Origin: [Flexibacter] sp. ATCC 35103
GTDB taxonomy: Bacteria; Bacteroidota; Bacteroidia; Flavobacteriales; Flavobacteriaceae
DNA length: 64,000 nucleotides
Assembly (NCBI RefSeq): GCF_001975985.1
Contig: NZ_MTQF01000001.1
Coordinates: 1 to 64,000 of the forward strand
Reading direction: 5' to 3'
Position 1 is the first letter of the stretch, and every line of letters starts with the position of its first letter. Made by a program: the position numbers and the translations under genes. Shown here one piece after another: positions 1 to 8,549 of the stretch. The notes below the pieces were generated by a model. It was not told where the DNA came from. It saw nothing but the letters and a program-made list of their open reading frames with translations, and ran no database searches.

Positions 1-205
1 TTTATAGATAAATTCAGTTAATTATTCTTTTAAATTATATTATTAAAGATTATTAATCTTTAAACAAATATAATAATGCAGGAAAACAGATAAATATTCT
101 TTTGTGACCGAAGATGATTGACTTGGAGTTTCCCAGAGCGCTTTAAAAACTCGAAAAAGAAAACAATATCATTTATATTTGCCAAAAATTAAGACAGACA
201 TAGCA

Positions 206-835
206 ATGAATTTGATAGAAAATTTAAAATGGCGCTACGCCACAAAAGCTTATAATAACATTAAAGTAACAGAAGAGAAGATCGATCAGATCTTAGAGGC
301 TATAAATCTTTCAGCATCTTCTTGTGGTCTGCAATCTTACCGTGTTTTTGTTGTAAGCAATCCGGAAATTCAAAAAAAATTAGGTGCTGATTCGTATAAT
401 GGACAGATTAGCTCTTGCTCTCATTTGTTGGTTTTTGCCGCATTCAATGATATGTCTTCGACTTACATTGACGATTATATGGCAATGACAGAAAAGCAAA
501 GAGGTCTTGACGCCGGTGCCTTATCAGGATTTAAAAATGGACTACATTCCTATTTTAGCGCTATTAATGCAGAACAAAAAGCCAATTGGGCGGCCAAACA
601 GGCTTATATTGCACTAGGAACGGCACTTATTGCTGCGGCAGAATTGAAAGTGGATGCCACTCCTATTGAAGGATTTAATGCCGCCACTATCGATGCCGTT
701 TTGGGTTTGAAAGAAAAAGGACTGCATTCTACAGTTATCCTTGCTTTAGGATATCGTGATTCGGAAAAAGACTATATGGCAGCTACGAAAAAAGTTCGTT
801 TACCTATAGATGAAATGATAACTAAAGTTTACTAA
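206..835 (+). CDS. NAD(P)H-dependent nitroreductase (NfsB-like), 209 aa
   Basis: FMN-dependent oxidoreductase of the nitroreductase superfamily, expected to be cytosolic and to transfer two electrons from NAD(P)H to nitroaromatics or quinones. The N-terminus MNLIENLKWRYATKAYNN is the typical opening of flavobacterial NfsB-like proteins. I chose the ATG at 206; an in-frame TTG at 179 would add nine residues (PKIKTDIA-like) with no family resemblance. The C-terminal part contains the usual ATxIEGF(N) and LGYR(D) segments. It stands alone on the plus strand, with no gene upstream inside the window. The physiological substrate cannot be read from the sequence. Confidence 0.88.
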   Translation: MNLIENLKWRYATKAYNNIKVTEEKIDQILEAINLSASSCGLQSYRVFVVSNPEIQKKLGADSYNGQISSCSHLLVFAAFNDMSSTYIDDYMAMTEKQRGLDAGALSGFKNGLHSYFSAINAEQKANWAAKQAYIALGTALIAAAELKVDATPIEGFNAATIDAVLGLKEKGLHSTVILALGYRDSEKDYMAATKKVRLPIDEMITKVY

Positions 836-906
836 TAAAAATTTAAAACAATACTAGATTTTGCTGCTGTTAGAATTTTAAAAAAGGAATTCGGAAATAA
901 CAAACG

Positions 907-932
907 TGTCCGAAGTCTCCCGACTTCGGACA
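907..932. repeat. Perfect 11-bp inverted repeat, 4-nt loop
   Basis: Arms tgtccgaagtc (907-917) and gacttcggaca (922-932) around the loop tccc. It lies between convergent genes. No T-tract follows on either strand, so it is either a weak terminator or a dispersed palindromic repeat; a degenerate relative (gcgaagtcaggagaca) occurs near 4603-4620. Confidence 0.6.
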
Positions 933-995
933 GCTGGGTTTCCCTCATTTAATGTGTTTCCGAATTCCTACGGTATTTGCATTAATGTTTTGGCT

Positions 996-1874
996 TCAAT
1001 TTATTTTAGGAACCAAATTTTCAATCATCCACTCTCTAATGGTTGTAGTTCTTGAAGCAGCCTCTGTTCTTGGCTCTGAGTCATATAAACCATTACCAAT
1101 TGCCGTCAACATTTCTGTTAAAGAGATTGCAAATGCTTCGCTTGTATGATGTTTTTCCAACAGCGTTCTTATATAACTCTCTTTTGAAATCTCCATAAAG
1201 TGAATAGGCTTTCCTGTTAATATACTCATTTGTCTTGCAATCTCATTATAGCTAATATCTTCCGGAACAAAAACTGTAACTCCTTCAACGCCAGTCCAGG
1301 TATTATCCGTCAAAAATTCTACAGCTTTTGATGCGATATCTTTTACGGCGATTTGCGGTGATTTATAATTTCCGTCCATTGGCAAAGAAAATACTCCCTG
1401 TTGTTTTAGAGATGCCATTTGATACAAAAGGGTTTCAAAAAATACCGGACAGCGCAATGCCCTTACTGATGCTCCGCATTGGCTAATTATATCTTCCCCT
1501 TTGTGCAGAGCTGTGACAAGACCTGCCTGCAAATTGCTTTCTTTACCGCCGCTGGATAAATAAACGACTCTTTTTGTACCCGCATTTTTAATTGATTTTG
1601 AAGCTACTTTTGCAAAATCTTCATAATAGCCATTTACATCTTGCTGGGTATTGCTTTGAGGTACACAAAAATAAAGAGTATCGCAGCCACGTAGTGCCTC
1701 TGTAAATTCATATTCGTTGAGCAAAGAACCTGTGGCAACTTCTACTTTTTCTAAAATATCAGCTGGTATTTTTTGAGGATCCCTTAAAAAAATTTTAACC
1801 CTTTGCCCCTGCTCTACTAATTGTCGAAGAATTATTGAACCTGTATTTCCTGTTGGCGTTGTTACTAAAATCAT
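996..1874 (-). CDS. NmrA-like NAD(P)-binding protein (atypical SDR), 292 aa
   Basis: Rossmann-fold protein of the NmrA/HSCARG or quinone-oxidoreductase-2 type of atypical SDRs. The glycine-rich nucleotide-binding motif is TTPTGNTGS at residues 5-13, right after the first beta strand. It lacks the classical YxxxK active site, as NmrA-like sensors and QorB-like reductases often do. The length fits the family. It is 78 bp downstream of the Crp/Fnr gene on the same strand, so the two could be co-transcribed or the regulator could control it. Substrate unknown. Confidence 0.82.
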   Translation of the reverse strand: MILVTTPTGNTGSIILRQLVEQGQRVKIFLRDPQKIPADILEKVEVATGSLLNEYEFTEALRGCDTLYFCVPQSNTQQDVNGYYEDFAKVASKSIKNAGTKRVVYLSSGGKESNLQAGLVTALHKGEDIISQCGASVRALRCPVFFETLLYQMASLKQQGVFSLPMDGNYKSPQIAVKDIASKAVEFLTDNTWTGVEGVTVFVPEDISYNEIARQMSILTGKPIHFMEISKESYIRTLLEKHHTSEAFAISLTEMLTAIGNGLYDSEPRTEAASRTTTIREWMIENLVPKIN

Positions 1875-1952
1875 AATTGAACTTTTCTATGTTTGTTGAA
1901 GTGCAAAGATGATAAGAGCATATTTTGTAAACGTTGTCCTATGTTCACATTT

Positions 1953-2522
1953 TTAGATCTTTGATTTTAATCTGCTTAATGTTTGAGGAGTAAGTCCCAG
2001 GTAAGATGCAACCATTTTATTCGATAGCCTCGTGAGCAATTTTGTTTGATTTGTTAAAACCCAACGGACTTTTTCTACCGCATCCAGACCTTGAAAACAA
2101 TATATACGTTCCTGGGATTTTATGTAGGCTAATTCTAAAATCTGTCTGTAAATAAACCCAAACTGCGGAACGATGTCTACCAAATGAAAGTAATCTTCGC
2201 GGTTTATCACTAATAGTTCCGAAGGTTCAATAGTCTGCATAAATTCAAATGAAGGTTGTTGATTGATTAAACTGGAGAGTGCAGTTCCTAAGGAATCTTC
2301 AAAATGAAAATATCTTGTTGACTCTTCCCCTTCTTTATTAATGTTAAATAGTCGGATACAGCCTTTATTGACAAAGTAGAAATTATTACAGATTTCACCC
2401 TCTTTCAAAAGAAATTCGTTTCTTTTAGTTTTCCTAAATTTAAAATACGAGTAAATATAAGAAAGTGTCTTATCGTCAATTTCAGTTCTTGATTTAAAAT
2501 ATTTTTCTAATTGTTTATACAC
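1953..2522 (-). CDS. Crp/Fnr-family transcriptional regulator, 189 aa
   Basis: N-terminal cyclic-nucleotide-binding beta barrel (about residues 10-120, with FLLKEGEICNNFYFVNKGCIRLF as the core strands) and a C-terminal helix-turn-helix ending LGLTPQTLSRLKSKI. This is the common Bacteroidota Crp-like layout of about 190 residues. No cysteine cluster of an Fnr iron-sulfur sensor is visible. It is divergent from the class III cyclase gene at 2730, an arrangement that suggests, without proving, a cyclic-nucleotide link. Confidence 0.87.
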   Translation of the reverse strand: MYKQLEKYFKSRTEIDDKTLSYIYSYFKFRKTKRNEFLLKEGEICNNFYFVNKGCIRLFNINKEGEESTRYFHFEDSLGTALSSLINQQPSFEFMQTIEPSELLVINREDYFHLVDIVPQFGFIYRQILELAYIKSQERIYCFQGLDAVEKVRWVLTNQTKLLTRLSNKMVASYLGLTPQTLSRLKSKI

Positions 2523-2705
2523 ATTAAATATTTTTAGGTTTCATTAAAAGCAGTGAACCGCAAAGTTACAGATTGTCTCGATTTCAACAGTAAAGTATAT
2601 TTCATTAAAATTATTCCAGCTATAAATAATTTTCTGCCTCGTAAAAACGATCAATTCCCTTGGCGTCTTCAAATTTTAAGGCTATATAAACACGCCAAAA
2701 ATGAA

Positions 2706-2713
2706 TATCTTTG
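2706..2713 (+). promoter_or_regulatory. Candidate -7 element TATCTTTG for the cyclase gene
   Basis: Matches the Bacteroidota -7 consensus TAnnTTTG and lies 16 bases before the ATG. No clean -33 TTTG is visible at the expected distance, so the assignment is tentative. Confidence 0.4.
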
Positions 2714-2729
2714 AAGTTTACCGACTTAG

Positions 2730-3824
2730 ATGATGATAATACCAAAATACAAAAGAAACATTAATCGTATTTTACCATTTGGTTTAATATGGCTGGTATT
2801 TAGTTTAATTTATACGATCCTTGAGCGAGGGCTCTTAGGCGACCTAAACTTTTACCCTTCATCTGGTAATCAATATGTTTTTAGCAGAAATATTATAGTG
2901 ATTCCGCTGTTGGCTACTATATTTGGAACAATAATAGGTATACTTGAAATCCTTTACTTTAATAAATGGTTTATTCGGATTAGCTTCACTAAAAAAATTT
3001 TATACAAATCTTCGATTTACCTGCTCATCATTATCTTCCTTCTGATAATCATATTCCTGACAACCGCTAATGAAATTCCTGCTGCAATTTCCAGTAAGGG
3101 CTTTTGGCTTTTACTGTTAGACTTTTTTACGGACTATTCGTTTCTGGGAATCCTAACCTATATTGCCAGCATTATTCTAATGACCCAGTTCTACACTGAG
3201 GTAAGTGAAAGTATGGGAACAGGTCTTCTCAGTAATTTTTTCCTCGGAAAATACAATAAACCTGTCGAAGAAGACAGAATATTTATGTTTCTGGACATGA
3301 AATCATCTACGACGATTGCCGAAAAGTTAGGACATGTCGTATATTTTGAAATGCTTCAACAGTATTTTTCAGATCTGAGTGGTCCTGTAATTGACTGTGC
3401 GGGAGAAATATATCAGTATGCGGGAGACGAAATGATTATATCCTGGAGATTAGAAAAAGGAGTAAAAGACAATACTTGTATACGGTGCTTTTTTGGTATG
3501 AAAGAATCCTTAATGGATAAATCAATTGTCTATAAAGAAAAATATGGCTTAGTTCCGCAATTTAAAGCCGGAATACATTGCGGAAAAGTTACAACTGGAG
3601 AAATAGGTGTCTTAAAAAAAGAAATCATATTTACCGGTGATGTACTTAACACAACAGCACGAATTGAAGGTCTATGTAACAATTATAATGTAGATATTTT
3701 AGTATCTGACTCAGTTATTGAGAAGCTTAACCTTAGTCCTAACTACAAAATAGAATCAGTAGGAAAAAACACTTTGAGGGGTAAAGACATACAATTTGAA
3801 TTATTTACATTGTATCCCATATAA
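2730..3824 (+). CDS. Membrane-anchored class III adenylate/guanylate cyclase, 364 aa
   Basis: The N-terminal half has about four hydrophobic segments (near residues 14-32, 52-76, 92-111 and 126-150). The C-terminal half (about 180-360) is a class III nucleotide cyclase domain that would make cAMP or cGMP in the cytosol. Visible catalytic features are the two metal-binding aspartates in FMFLDMKSST (D189) and YQYAGDEM (D233), and the FTGDVLNTTARIE segment carrying D304 (purine recognition), N307 and R311 (transition state). All key residues are present, so it should be active. The D at the purine-recognition position favours ATP. It is divergent from a Crp/Fnr regulator, a plausible effector of the product. 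A start at the second ATG (2733) is equally possible. Confidence 0.85.
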   Translation: MMIIPKYKRNINRILPFGLIWLVFSLIYTILERGLLGDLNFYPSSGNQYVFSRNIIVIPLLATIFGTIIGILEILYFNKWFIRISFTKKILYKSSIYLLIIIFLLIIIFLTTANEIPAAISSKGFWLLLLDFFTDYSFLGILTYIASIILMTQFYTEVSESMGTGLLSNFFLGKYNKPVEEDRIFMFLDMKSSTTIAEKLGHVVYFEMLQQYFSDLSGPVIDCAGEIYQYAGDEMIISWRLEKGVKDNTCIRCFFGMKESLMDKSIVYKEKYGLVPQFKAGIHCGKVTTGEIGVLKKEIIFTGDVLNTTARIEGLCNNYNVDILVSDSVIEKLNLSPNYKIESVGKNTLRGKDIQFELFTLYPI

Positions 3825-4018
3825 TCCAGAGAAAATAAATATCAGTAAGCAATATGAGTTTTGAAAGGTTTTCTCTAAAACATAAAACAGGATCAATCCG
3901 CTACACGACATTCAAACCAAATTGTTTAAGCTATATAAAGACATGTTCTACCAGACGCCAATCTCTTTAAATCGTCGATAAAATTTATAGAAATTTGTAC
4001 AGTTGAGGTCACAAAATT

Positions 4019-4053
4019 AAAATCCCATTTTTAACGAGATGGGATTTTTTTTT
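4019..4053 (+). terminator. Rho-independent terminator
   Basis: Arms aatcccat (4021-4028) and atgggatt (4039-4046) followed by a run of T. It belongs to the same family of aaatccca/gccca hairpins found at 21557, 51166 and 54720. It lies about 200 bp after the cyclase gene and directly before the XRE promoter. Confidence 0.7.
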
Positions 4054-4090
4054 TATCTTTGAAATGCAGGATTTTTAATTCAAATGGCTT

Positions 4091-4098
4091 TATCTTTG
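4091..4098 (+). promoter_or_regulatory. Candidate -7 element TATCTTTG for XRE copy 1
   Basis: TAnnTTTG match 26 bases before the ATG, preserved in the second copy at 22356. A second TATCTTTG lies 37 bases upstream (4054), also preserved. Either could be the active -7 element. Confidence 0.45.
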
Positions 4099-4123
4099 AG
4101 CCTCTAGAAAATCAATATTCATT

Positions 4124-4528
4124 ATGGAACAGAAAATACATCAGGGTAAAAACGTAAAGCGCTTCAGAGAAATGCTTAACATAAAGCAAGAAGCATTAGC
4201 TTATGATCTGGGAAATGACTGGAATCAGAAGAAAATTTCTATGCTGGAGCAGAAAGATGTTATTGAAGACAATCTGTTGAAACAAATTTCGGCTGTATTA
4301 AAAATTCCTGTTGAAGCTTTTCAAAATTTTGATGAAGAACATGCTGTGAATTTAATTTCGTGTAGTTTCTCAGATAATGCAATGTTCAATAATAAAATTG
4401 AAACTTTTAACAACAATCCTATTGAGGAAATTAAAAAACTTCATGAAGAAAAAATCGCTTTATTTGAACGTATGTTGAAAGAGAAAGATGAAATGATGGT
4501 GAGGCTTGAGAAATTGATTGGTAAATAA
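4124..4528 (+). CDS. XRE-family transcriptional regulator, 134 aa (copy 1)
   Basis: Residues 1-65 form a helix-turn-helix of the XRE/Cro type (MEQKIHQGKNVKRFREML start; QEALAYDLG and WNQKKISMLEQ as the HTH helices). Residues 70-105 are a poorly conserved linker and the end (EEKIALFERMLKEKDEMM) is a predicted coiled coil, probably for dimerisation. The first 72 residues differ from the copy at 22390 by a single K9R change, whereas the linker differs strongly. It has its own promoter and terminator, and directly precedes the TIGR04141/nuclease module. A role in controlling the neighbouring defence-like genes is possible but not shown. Confidence 0.85.
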   Translation: MEQKIHQGKNVKRFREMLNIKQEALAYDLGNDWNQKKISMLEQKDVIEDNLLKQISAVLKIPVEAFQNFDEEHAVNLISCSFSDNAMFNNKIETFNNNPIEEIKKLHEEKIALFERMLKEKDEMMVRLEKLIGK

Positions 4529-4552
4529 TTTTTTATAGAAGATATATAATTT

Positions 4553-4581
4553 AAAAAAGAGACTTTTTGAGTCTCTTTTTT
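4553..4581 (+). terminator. Rho-independent terminator of XRE copy 1
   Basis: Arms aaaaaagagac (4553-4563) and gtctctttttt (4571-4581) with a T-tract. The same hairpin follows the second XRE copy. Confidence 0.8.
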
Positions 4582-4911
4582 GTTTTAGAATATTGTTTAC
4601 GGGTGCGAAGTCAGGAGACATTAGCTCAGCTTTTCATAAGAGGTCTTCGAAAAGTAGGGATTTTTTTTCATCACAGATTATTTAATTCACATAATATTCT
4701 ATCTCGCCTCTTGAATTAGCCTATTTTTTTCAACTAAAAAAAATGTTATTTCAAAAACCAGTATTTATACTTACTAATTTATGCAACTTAATAGATAAGT
4801 TTGATAACAACAAATAAGTTAATAAATTATGGTTTTCCGTAAAGAAGCAAGAAATTAAATACTAATATTTGTTTTTATTGTTTAAGTTCAATTAAAAACA
4901 TTCAAAATCAT
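4582..4911. other. Gene-free leader region before the TIGR04141 gene
   Basis: About 330 bp, very AT-rich. It holds a degenerate copy of the gaagtc-ggagac repeat (about 4603-4620) and one TAnnTTTG match (TAAGTTTG, 4796-4803) that could be the -7 element of the downstream module with a leader of about 100 nt. No open frame of note. Confidence 0.35.
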
Positions 4912-6507
4912 ATGGCAAAAAGTAGAGGTTTCTCGATTTATCTATTAAAAGATATATTTACTCCCGAAAATGCATTGAAAGATGGCCACAATCTACAATT
5001 ATTAGCAGAAGAGAATACAAATCTTCCTGATAATTCGATCATGTATTTATCTGATACTCCAATAAGCCCTCCATGGTGGAAAAATTACTGGGGAATACAT
5101 AAAGACTTATATCAAATGCAAAAAGGAAGCTTAATCTTTCTTCCTATAGATAACAACTGGATAGTACTGACATTTGGTAGTACTTATCATCAACTAAAAG
5201 ATAATTCCTATCATTATGATTTTGGATTAAAAACAACATTAAATGCACTTGATCCTGACAAAATTAAATCTACCGATATTTTGCAGCCTGAAAATGCAAA
5301 AAGACAAAGGGTACAGAGTCCAACGGCCTCAAGTCTAAATTTCTTTGACATCAGACATGATGAAAATATAATAAAAAAATTAACAGGTGCTGTAAAATCA
5401 GAATATATTGATTTATTTCGAAATGCAACTGGCGCTAGTAGTCTTCGAATTTCTTCAAAATTACCACCAGAAGAAATTACAAATTTATGTAAAGAAATTA
5501 TTGAAATATATAATAAAACTGATTTTATTCAATCTTTTCCAGATATTCAAAATATAGTTCCCGTTAGAGATCCAGACAAAATCAATCAACTTAATCAAAA
5601 CCTACTAAAAGCTTTTGAAAACGCTCCTCTGGAGCTTGTACTATCGATTCCCGAAATCATCGATTATTTAACATCTTTTAAAATTAAATTCAATGGTGCT
5701 GGCAAAACCAATTCTGATTATAATGATGTATATATAGCTGATTATAGAGCCTACCTTGAAGAACGCAACATAAATGAAATTAATGATGTTAATATCTTTT
5801 ATAATCACCATATGTCTATTATTGATGAAAATGGTGTCCAAATTAAACAATTTAGCATCTATAAATGTTTTCTATATGACTGCGAAATCGACGGCATAAC
5901 TTACCATTTAACAGAAGGAGAATGGTATTTAATTGATAAAGAATATATCAAAAAATTAGAAAACACTCTTAATCCTTACTTTTTAGATTCACATTCATTC
6001 TTACATCCTTGTGATTCTCAACGGGAGGATAATTATAATGAATCTGTAAAAAATGCTAACACAAATGTAATCTGTTTAGATAAAAAAAACATTTCAGTTA
6101 CTGGACAAACCCAAATAGAACCTTGCGATTTAATTACTATCCTTGGAAATAAAGTAAACTTAATTCATATAAAGATTTCAACTCGTTCTTCAAGTCTCAG
6201 CCATCTATTCAATCAAGGAGTAAATTCAATTGAATTGCTTAGAATGGAAGAAGAATCAAAAGAAAAATTAAAAGCACTTGTTAACGATATTAACTTTGAT
6301 AATTTAATAGATAAAGGAGAATTCAGTGTAACTTATGGAATTATCACTAAGAAGGATCCTATTGGCAAATCAAGTAAACTGCCTATATTTTCTCGTATAA
6401 GTTTACTTAGAGCGGTTAACTCTTTAAAATTAATGAATATTACTTGTTCAATATATTTTATCTACGATAATGTAGATCGAAAAAAAATTAATATAGAGAA
6501 AGAATAG
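4912..6507 (+). CDS. TIGR04141/DUF6119 sporadically distributed protein, 531 aa
   Basis: The N-terminal half shows the family hallmarks: a MAKSRGFSIYLLKD start, the NWIVLTFGSTYHQL segment (about residues 82-96), FGLKTTLNALDP (about 103-114), then a KRQRVQSPTASSLNFFDI stretch and LTGAVKSEY. These correspond to the conserved blocks of the patchily distributed TIGR04141/DUF6119 family, whose members are often found near restriction and other accessory genes. The biochemical function is not established to my knowledge. No signal peptide or membrane segment, so cytosolic. It is followed after 42 bp by the PD-(D/E)XK gene, forming a two-gene unit. Codon use is more AT-rich than the chromosomal genes around it, fitting acquisition by transfer. 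Confidence 0.8.
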   Translation: MAKSRGFSIYLLKDIFTPENALKDGHNLQLLAEENTNLPDNSIMYLSDTPISPPWWKNYWGIHKDLYQMQKGSLIFLPIDNNWIVLTFGSTYHQLKDNSYHYDFGLKTTLNALDPDKIKSTDILQPENAKRQRVQSPTASSLNFFDIRHDENIIKKLTGAVKSEYIDLFRNATGASSLRISSKLPPEEITNLCKEIIEIYNKTDFIQSFPDIQNIVPVRDPDKINQLNQNLLKAFENAPLELVLSIPEIIDYLTSFKIKFNGAGKTNSDYNDVYIADYRAYLEERNINEINDVNIFYNHHMSIIDENGVQIKQFSIYKCFLYDCEIDGITYHLTEGEWYLIDKEYIKKLENTLNPYFLDSHSFLHPCDSQREDNYNESVKNANTNVICLDKKNISVTGQTQIEPCDLITILGNKVNLIHIKISTRSSSLSHLFNQGVNSIELLRMEEESKEKLKALVNDINFDNLIDKGEFSVTYGIITKKDPIGKSSKLPIFSRISLLRAVNSLKLMNITCSIYFIYDNVDRKKINIEKE

Positions 6508-6549
6508 GACTCTTGCAACAAAATCCTTTAATAAGCATCCAAATTCAAA

Positions 6550-8352
6550 TTGTTAGGATTATACATTAATTATCTTAGTGCTGTAAATAAATTAAATTAT
6601 ACAAATATGATGGGGATTATAGTTAAGTTTTCAGAATTCTATGCAAAACCTGCTCCTATTGACTCAATTTCGCTCTTAAAATCCATACCAAAAGAAGAGT
6701 TAATCGCTACAATTTCAGCCATTAATGCACACTTGAATCCTATAACAAGTTCACATCTTGACGACTCTAGAAAAACTCAAATTAAATGCATAAGGGTGAT
6801 TTTTCTAGATACTGAAAACTCTCTCCGAAATTCTTTTTGCACTCAAATTCTTAGCAGGTATTCTCAATTTCCTAAACAATACGCTCTATTTACCAGGAGC
6901 GCCTGTCTTTATGCTCTTCAAGAAATAATAGCAAACAATAGTTTTGCGCCAGAAACTCCTGAATATAATTTTGATCTACGTGAAAGAATTTTTAAATATC
7001 TATTGTGCGTAAATGAAAGAATTCAAGCACAGAACGACAATTTTAACGAAAACGATCATGCCCAGCTTGGAGAGAAATTTTTTGAATATTTTGCATTTAA
7101 ACTATTACCTTTCAATCAGTATAATTATACCTTCAATTCAATAAATTCACTTTACAAATCTTGGACTCTTTTTAAAAATTTAAAAAACAATTCGTTTTTT
7201 GAACCTCATATTACTAATTACCTTAAAGAGCAGTTTAACGTTGAAGACATGGAAGATTTCTTCAAAAAGCAGATGTATACTTATTTTGGAAGTTACGATC
7301 GTAAATTACAATTAAATTATATAAATATTCGACCAGAAGAGACTGAGCAAATAAAAATTCTTGATAAATTAAGCCAGCGGAATAATTTTCCCCTTCCGAA
7401 TGATAATGATCTAAATATTTTCAATTTTTTAGAAATTAAGAAAAGTCCACTTTATCGTAATTATAAAAAAGACGGTAAAGATCATATTACTTATGTAATG
7501 CTTGATAGTGATTTTTTTTTAGATAAATTATATGCCCTTTTCATTAATGATTTTTGGTTTGATTATTTGCAACCAAAAGATATTTGCACCCGTAATGATT
7601 GGGGGAGTTTTATTGGGACGGATTTCTTTGAACCTTTCATTGAAAATATATTTAAAGAAGCATTCCACAACCATAATAGAATTATTTTCAGGTCAACAGA
7701 TCAGTTAAAGTTTACTTTACCGCGAACAACAGAAACAGAATATGCTGATTTTTACATTCGAGACAAATCCAACATAATTTTAGCTGAGGCAAAAAGTAAC
7801 TTTTTACCAGCAAACAATGGTTTAAAAACGGTAAAAGATATTAATGACTACAGTAATTTAAGAATGGATGATTTCTATAAAAATTATGGATTAAAACAAC
7901 TTGCTTTAAAAACAGTTATCAAATTTCATCAATACAAGACTTTTATTGAAGACGATCAAAATGTATTATCAAAAAAAATCACAATATTTCCCGTACTTAT
8001 CGTAAACGACCCCATTTTAAGTTCAGGAACTGTAGCATTAGCTTTTAGATTGAAATTTATAGAATATTTAAAAGACAATAATTTTGAGATTGAAAATTCA
8101 ATACATCGAATTATGCCTTTAGCAATTATTAACATAACTGAATTACAGCAAATGGAACAAAGCCTTCATGATCGTGAAGAAAATATTTTTAACTTTCTTC
8201 GTTATTTATTTTCCATAACTAATCCTGCAAGAATAGCTTTTGAAGGCAATTTCATTGTATTGCGTACTTTTGAACAGGTACTTGGCAAGCATATAAAAAA
8301 TAAATTGATAGCTCAAAGAGTAATTAACTTAAAGAAATGGTTTAAAAAATAA
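6550..8352 (+). CDS. PD-(D/E)XK nuclease-like protein, about 600 aa
   Basis: Unrecognised as a whole. Near residues 397-415 it carries a PD-(D/E)XK-type catalytic core: EYADFYIRDKSNIILAEAKS, with D400, E413 and K415 on two adjacent hydrophobic strands. This is preceded by a helix with an acidic face (FFEPFIENIFKEAF, about 359-372) and followed by GLKQLALKT (about 447-455), placed like the Q-containing helix of Mrr/HSDR-type nucleases. The N-terminal 390 residues are mostly helical and without recognised domain; FRSTDQLKFTLPR precedes the core. The frame opens at TTG 6550; the ATG at 6607 (MMGIIVKFSEF) is a good alternative and would shorten it by 19 residues. Probably co-transcribed with the TIGR04141 gene. 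Nuclease assignment is inference from the motif. Confidence 0.65.
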   Translation: MLGLYINYLSAVNKLNYTNMMGIIVKFSEFYAKPAPIDSISLLKSIPKEELIATISAINAHLNPITSSHLDDSRKTQIKCIRVIFLDTENSLRNSFCTQILSRYSQFPKQYALFTRSACLYALQEIIANNSFAPETPEYNFDLRERIFKYLLCVNERIQAQNDNFNENDHAQLGEKFFEYFAFKLLPFNQYNYTFNSINSLYKSWTLFKNLKNNSFFEPHITNYLKEQFNVEDMEDFFKKQMYTYFGSYDRKLQLNYINIRPEETEQIKILDKLSQRNNFPLPNDNDLNIFNFLEIKKSPLYRNYKKDGKDHITYVMLDSDFFLDKLYALFINDFWFDYLQPKDICTRNDWGSFIGTDFFEPFIENIFKEAFHNHNRIIFRSTDQLKFTLPRTTETEYADFYIRDKSNIILAEAKSNFLPANNGLKTVKDINDYSNLRMDDFYKNYGLKQLALKTVIKFHQYKTFIEDDQNVLSKKITIFPVLIVNDPILSSGTVALAFRLKFIEYLKDNNFEIENSIHRIMPLAIINITELQQMEQSLHDREENIFNFLRYLFSITNPARIAFEGNFIVLRTFEQVLGKHIKNKLIAQRVINLKKWFKK

Positions 8353-8412
8353 ATTTCTAACAGCAGCTTAGTATTATAGAGAGTTCAGAACTGAGTTTTT
8401 TTAGTCTTTAAA

Positions 8413-8536
8413 ATAAAACCCTATAGCAATGATTTGTAATCCGTGCCGCAGAATATATCTTGACATATTAAAAAAAGAAAATCCATTTTTTATTAATATA
8501 GGAAAGTTCACGGAAAGAATTTCCGCGCTATAGTTT
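8413..8536. repeat. Dispersed intergenic repeat, copy A
   Basis: The first about 65 bases (ataaaaccctatagc...) align at roughly 80 percent with 29759-29823. The left end (ccctatagc) is inverted at 8525-8533 (gcgctatag), so the whole may be a short element with terminal inverted repeats. Non-coding. Confidence 0.5.
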
Positions 8537-8549
8537 GTACGTAATAATC

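Larger units (their letters stand above)
4054..4581 (+). repeat. Direct-repeat copy 1: XRE gene with promoter and terminator
   Basis: From the TATCTTTG at 4054 through the XRE gene to its terminator, this segment is matched by 22319-22850 in the same orientation. The leader, the first 72 codons and the last part of the gene are almost identical; only the linker part of the gene has diverged. The two copies bracket about 18 kb. Confidence 0.8.

Noticed and set aside
952..1149. 65-codon plus-strand frame over the end of the NmrA-like gene
   Set aside because: Antisense to a well-supported gene and without independent evidence.
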